Source: Kingdonia uniflora (lineage: Eukaryota > Streptophyta > Magnoliopsida > Ranunculales > Circaeasteraceae). From it: a stretch of 64,000 nucleotides of DNA. The stretch is taken from the NCBI GenBank assembly GCA_014058105.1, contig JACGCM010000060.1:248001-312000 (forward strand), in the 5' to 3' direction. Numbering within the stretch: the stretch's first letter is position 1; each line of letters begins with the position of its first letter. Positions 61,505 through 64,000 of this stretch are shown in pieces. The position numbers were made by a program, and so were the translations under genes. The notes below the pieces were generated by a model. It searched no databases and was not told the DNA's origin. It saw only the letters and a list, made by a program, of their open reading frames with translations.

Positions 61505-63036
61505 TTTTTTTTTTTTGCAAAGGATAAGATTGAATGAATTAAAAAAAAGTTACGAGGGAGGCTATCAGCCAAGCCCAATTACAAATCAGATAACCCTAAA
61601 GTACTCAGCTTGAGGATCCTCAACTCTAGTAAAAAAGTTAGGTCTTCCACTGTACACTTCCTTGACACCACTAGGGAGACTATTCCCTTTTTTAGAGGCT
61701 TCATCTACAGAAAAGTTCCCCTCTCGCCAAATTTGAGAAAATCTTAGAGAGATGAAACTATGTTTGGTAGTATTTCACTTTGTTTTGATCTTCCAGAGGA
61801 CATGATCAGAGGAAAACACATGTATAGGAGCTGATGAGTCAAATCCAATCCAAATTTTGTTCAAAGTGTTTTCTTGAGCCTAAATGAGAGATCCCAGAAT
61901 GGCCTCACATTTAGCTTCATAGTTGTTGACAGTGCCAAGGCCTTTGATTATGACTCCAAGCATGTTGCTAAAGCTGTCCCAAACAATAACTCCAAAGCCT
62001 CCTTTCCCAGGGCTCCCAAGTGCCAAGCCATCACAATTAAGTTTATCTCTTCAAACCAAGGTAACACCCATTTACAGCTTTTGATAGAGGGAATGGGCCA
62101 AGGCTTAGTAGGAACCCCAAGAATGGAGATGATCCACAGATCATTGGAAGAGTTTGACATATGATTAGAGGATAGGGAGGCAGATTCTTAACTGAGGCAA
62201 TAATCTTGACTTTCATTTGGTTGTAGTTGCAGGAAGAACCTTCAAGGATACAAAGTTTCTAGCCAGCCAGGTCAAGTAAAGCAGGTTAGTAACTGCTGCC
62301 CACCAGAGATCTCTGATGTAAAGACTAAGAGAGAATTTAAGCTCCAAAGAAAGCTTAAGGTTAGGGTGCCACTGATTGATCATGAAAAGAAAGTTGATCC
62401 ACTGCCATAAAGGACCAACCTTAGGGCAATCCCAAAAAAGATAAGATGCAGTTTCAGAATCTGTAAAGCAAAGAGAGCACCTTGAGACAATAAAATAGCC
62501 CTCTTCATTAAGTTATCCTCGGTAGCTTCATTAACTTCTTCCACCAGACATGAGCTCTTTTGCTTCTTATAGTATCAAAAACACTAGAGACTGACAACAG
62601 ACCATGAGGATGGTGTCTCCAGGCCCTTACATCTGAAGCAGAACTGTCAACATAAATGTTGTTAGTATCAATCCCATGGTCTTTAAGAAATTCTTCCACC
62701 AAACCAGACACATTCCAGCCATTGTTGTTTAGATTGATAGCGATGTTTCTCCACACTCTGGTATCCACCTCAACTAAATGAATAAGAGTTTTTTGAGAAC
62801 CCCAAGAGTCTCTCTAAAAAACTATACCATTCCCATTGCCAATCAGCCAACTAGAGTTGTCATTCACCTTAGTTATGCCCATTTAAACCCCTTCCAAATA
62901 GAAGAGCTCTTGTGATACTCCAACAATTGACCTTTTTTTAATAAATTTAGCCCTAAAGAAGAAAACCTAAGGCTCTTGAGAAGGAAACCCCACCCTAGCT
63001 TCATTAACTTAGAGAGGTTAATATCACCACGATATT
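61505..63036 (-). pseudogene. 5'-truncated L1 LINE: zinc-binding region and RNase H
   Basis: Minus strand with the 3' A-tail as a T-run at 61505-61516. From 62990 down: KLMKLGWGFLLKSLRFSSLG, SSSIWKGFKWA, then WRNIAINLNNNGWNVSGLVE and WWKKLMKLPRI (62768-62508), a C-C-H-C zinc-binding region (CSLCF, DSETASYLFW), and the RNase H start (INLIVMAWHLGALGKEALEL region, 62070-61940) with VVNNYEAKCEAILGSL just after. Frame changes and stops abound. The 5' two thirds are missing. No matching target duplication was found. Confidence 0.8.
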
Positions 63037-63039
63037 CAG

Positions 63040-63806
63040 GACAGGGTACGCAGCAGAGACAATGGGCATCGGGAAACGGGTTCACAACTCAGAGCGGTAT
63101 TGGAATGATACTAACCAGAGAGGGCACGGGGATACGTATGGATTCCACGACAGGAAAGGGCAAAGTCAGGGAGTTCTTTCAAGTAACTTTGGCACACGCA
63201 CTAGAAACGACGAGTTTCAAGCAAATCCAAGGATACGGCTAGGAACCAGTCGATGGATGACTACACCAGCGATTTTTACATGTTATCTTCACGGGTTGCA
63301 TTATCGGAGTCCGAAGCACAGCGGGTTAATCATTTTTGTTTGGGGCTTACAAAACGGATTCAAGATGATATGATTTGCTCACAATAATCGCTTTCGGAGA
63401 TATAATACCTTTGGTTTATTCGTCTTTTACAACACATTCCACAATTACGACGTCTACGACAACAACAGCGTGCAGGAGTGGTTAAACCAACGAGTACAGC
63501 TATCACGACTATTTGCAATAATTGCGAGAAAACAGGGCAAATGAGGCTCAAGTGTCCAAACCCGCAGAAACCAATGGCGCTTGTTTCACAGCGGCGGGTA
63601 CAGCTATCACGGCTATTTGCAATAATTGCGATAAAATAGGGCATATGAGGCCTGAGTGTCCTAACCCGCGGAAACCAATAACGCTTGTTTTATAACGGCT
63701 ACATGATCGGATAGATGAGGCACTTGAACAAATGTTAAGTGACGACTATGGCGACACTGAAATTGCAGCGGTGGACCTTCATCCACCTTGCCACGAATTC
63801 TTCTAA
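63040..63806 (+). pseudogene. Gag of an LTR retroelement, with tandem zinc-knuckle copies
   Basis: Frames give a glycine- and arginine-rich region (63062-63240), SMDDYTSDFYML, SRVALSESEAQRVNHFCLGL (near 63270-63340) and two zinc-knuckle copies: CNNCEKTGQMRLKC at 63514 (second His replaced by Gln) and CNNCDKIGHMRPEC at 63618. The copies are 104 bp apart and therefore in different frames. A tail similar to element 2 follows (ALEQMLSDDYGD). Same gag family as element 2. Confidence 0.8.
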
Positions 63807-63817
63807 GAGGGGGAGAG
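63807..63817 (+). other. Polypurine tract
   Basis: AGAGGGGGAGAG region immediately before an LTR starting TGATAGG. Confidence 0.7.
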
Positions 63818-63818
63818 T

Positions 63819-64000
63819 TGATAGGTCAGGGATCGTCACGACCACGACCTGGGCGCACGTCTTTCGTGACTGATCTCTAATTAATTTCTTTATTAGTTAT
63901 TTTATTTTATTCTAGATAATCCTCTAAATTTTGATTACTCTAGTTAGTTGCCTATTTTGCTAGGAGTGTAAAGAGATGTGGGGATCTTCTATATCTAGGA
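63819..64000 (+). repeat. 3' LTR of the gag element, cut by the window end
   Basis: Starts TGATAGGTCAGGGATCG and carries ACGACCACGACC like the LTRs of element 1. The remainder lies beyond the window. Confidence 0.7.

Noticed and set aside
58702..64000. Upstream channel exons on the minus strand
   Set aside because: Searched for the conserved N-terminal motifs and splice sites with the right phase; none found.
1..64000. tRNA, rRNA, CRISPR array or bacterial genes
   Set aside because: No cloverleaf, rRNA core or regularly spaced repeat was seen; the repeats present are transposon-derived or microsatellites.

Overview
The window looks like nuclear DNA of a eudicot plant. It is AT-rich, contains one large intron-containing gene on the minus strand, and is otherwise almost entirely plant transposable elements (Ty3/gypsy of the Tat type, Ty1/copia, plant L1-type LINEs with RNase H, MITEs and a Mutator-like element). 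I see no bacterial or phage genes, no CRISPR, and no rRNA or tRNA gene. The species cannot be told from the sequence.

The only host gene I can support is a CSC1-like / OSCA-family mechanosensitive and osmosensitive calcium-permeable channel. It runs right to left from 58701 to its stop codon at 10919. Nine exons can be placed base by base (58701-58566, 58065-57964, 44639-44520, 44391-44311, 39573-39233, 30272-30027, 28393-28069, 11908-11675, 11149-10919). All have GT-AG introns, compatible phases and no stop codon. Together they encode about 605 residues: the cytosolic RRM-like domain, the pore-bearing membrane domain and the C-terminal tail. The N-terminal exons (about 165 residues by comparison with the family) were not found and should lie upstream, beyond 64000. 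The gene spans at least 47.8 kb because introns of 16.2, 13.3, 9.0 and 4.7 kb are packed with transposons.

Layout. 1-3447: old Tat-gypsy and copia gag remnants and a 333-bp Tourist-like MITE. 3448-10409: a complete but mutated L1 LINE with a 17-bp target duplication, just beyond the 3' end of the channel gene. 11909-28068 (largest intron): several copia remnants, one split by a gag-only gypsy-like element (18730-21831), plus a decayed Tat-gypsy element. 30273-39232: an integrase scrap, a TIR element, and a LINE fragment split by a very young LTR element (33747-38317) with no evident coding capacity. 39574-44310: a small LTR element whose 3' LTR is split by a Mutator-like element. 44640-57963: a three-level nest, in which a gag-only LTR element contains an old large non-autonomous LTR element that contains a second member of the same family in the opposite orientation. 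58702-64000: LINE fragments, a fold-back element and a gag/LTR element cut by the window end.

The most interesting signal is the family of roughly 4.6-kb LTR elements with 811-bp LTRs and no evident coding capacity. There are three members and six LTRs here. They share conserved internal repeats, a duplicated primer-binding site in one copy and LTR hairpins. One member moved so recently that its two LTRs differ at only three positions by my count. It must have been mobilised by proteins supplied from elsewhere.
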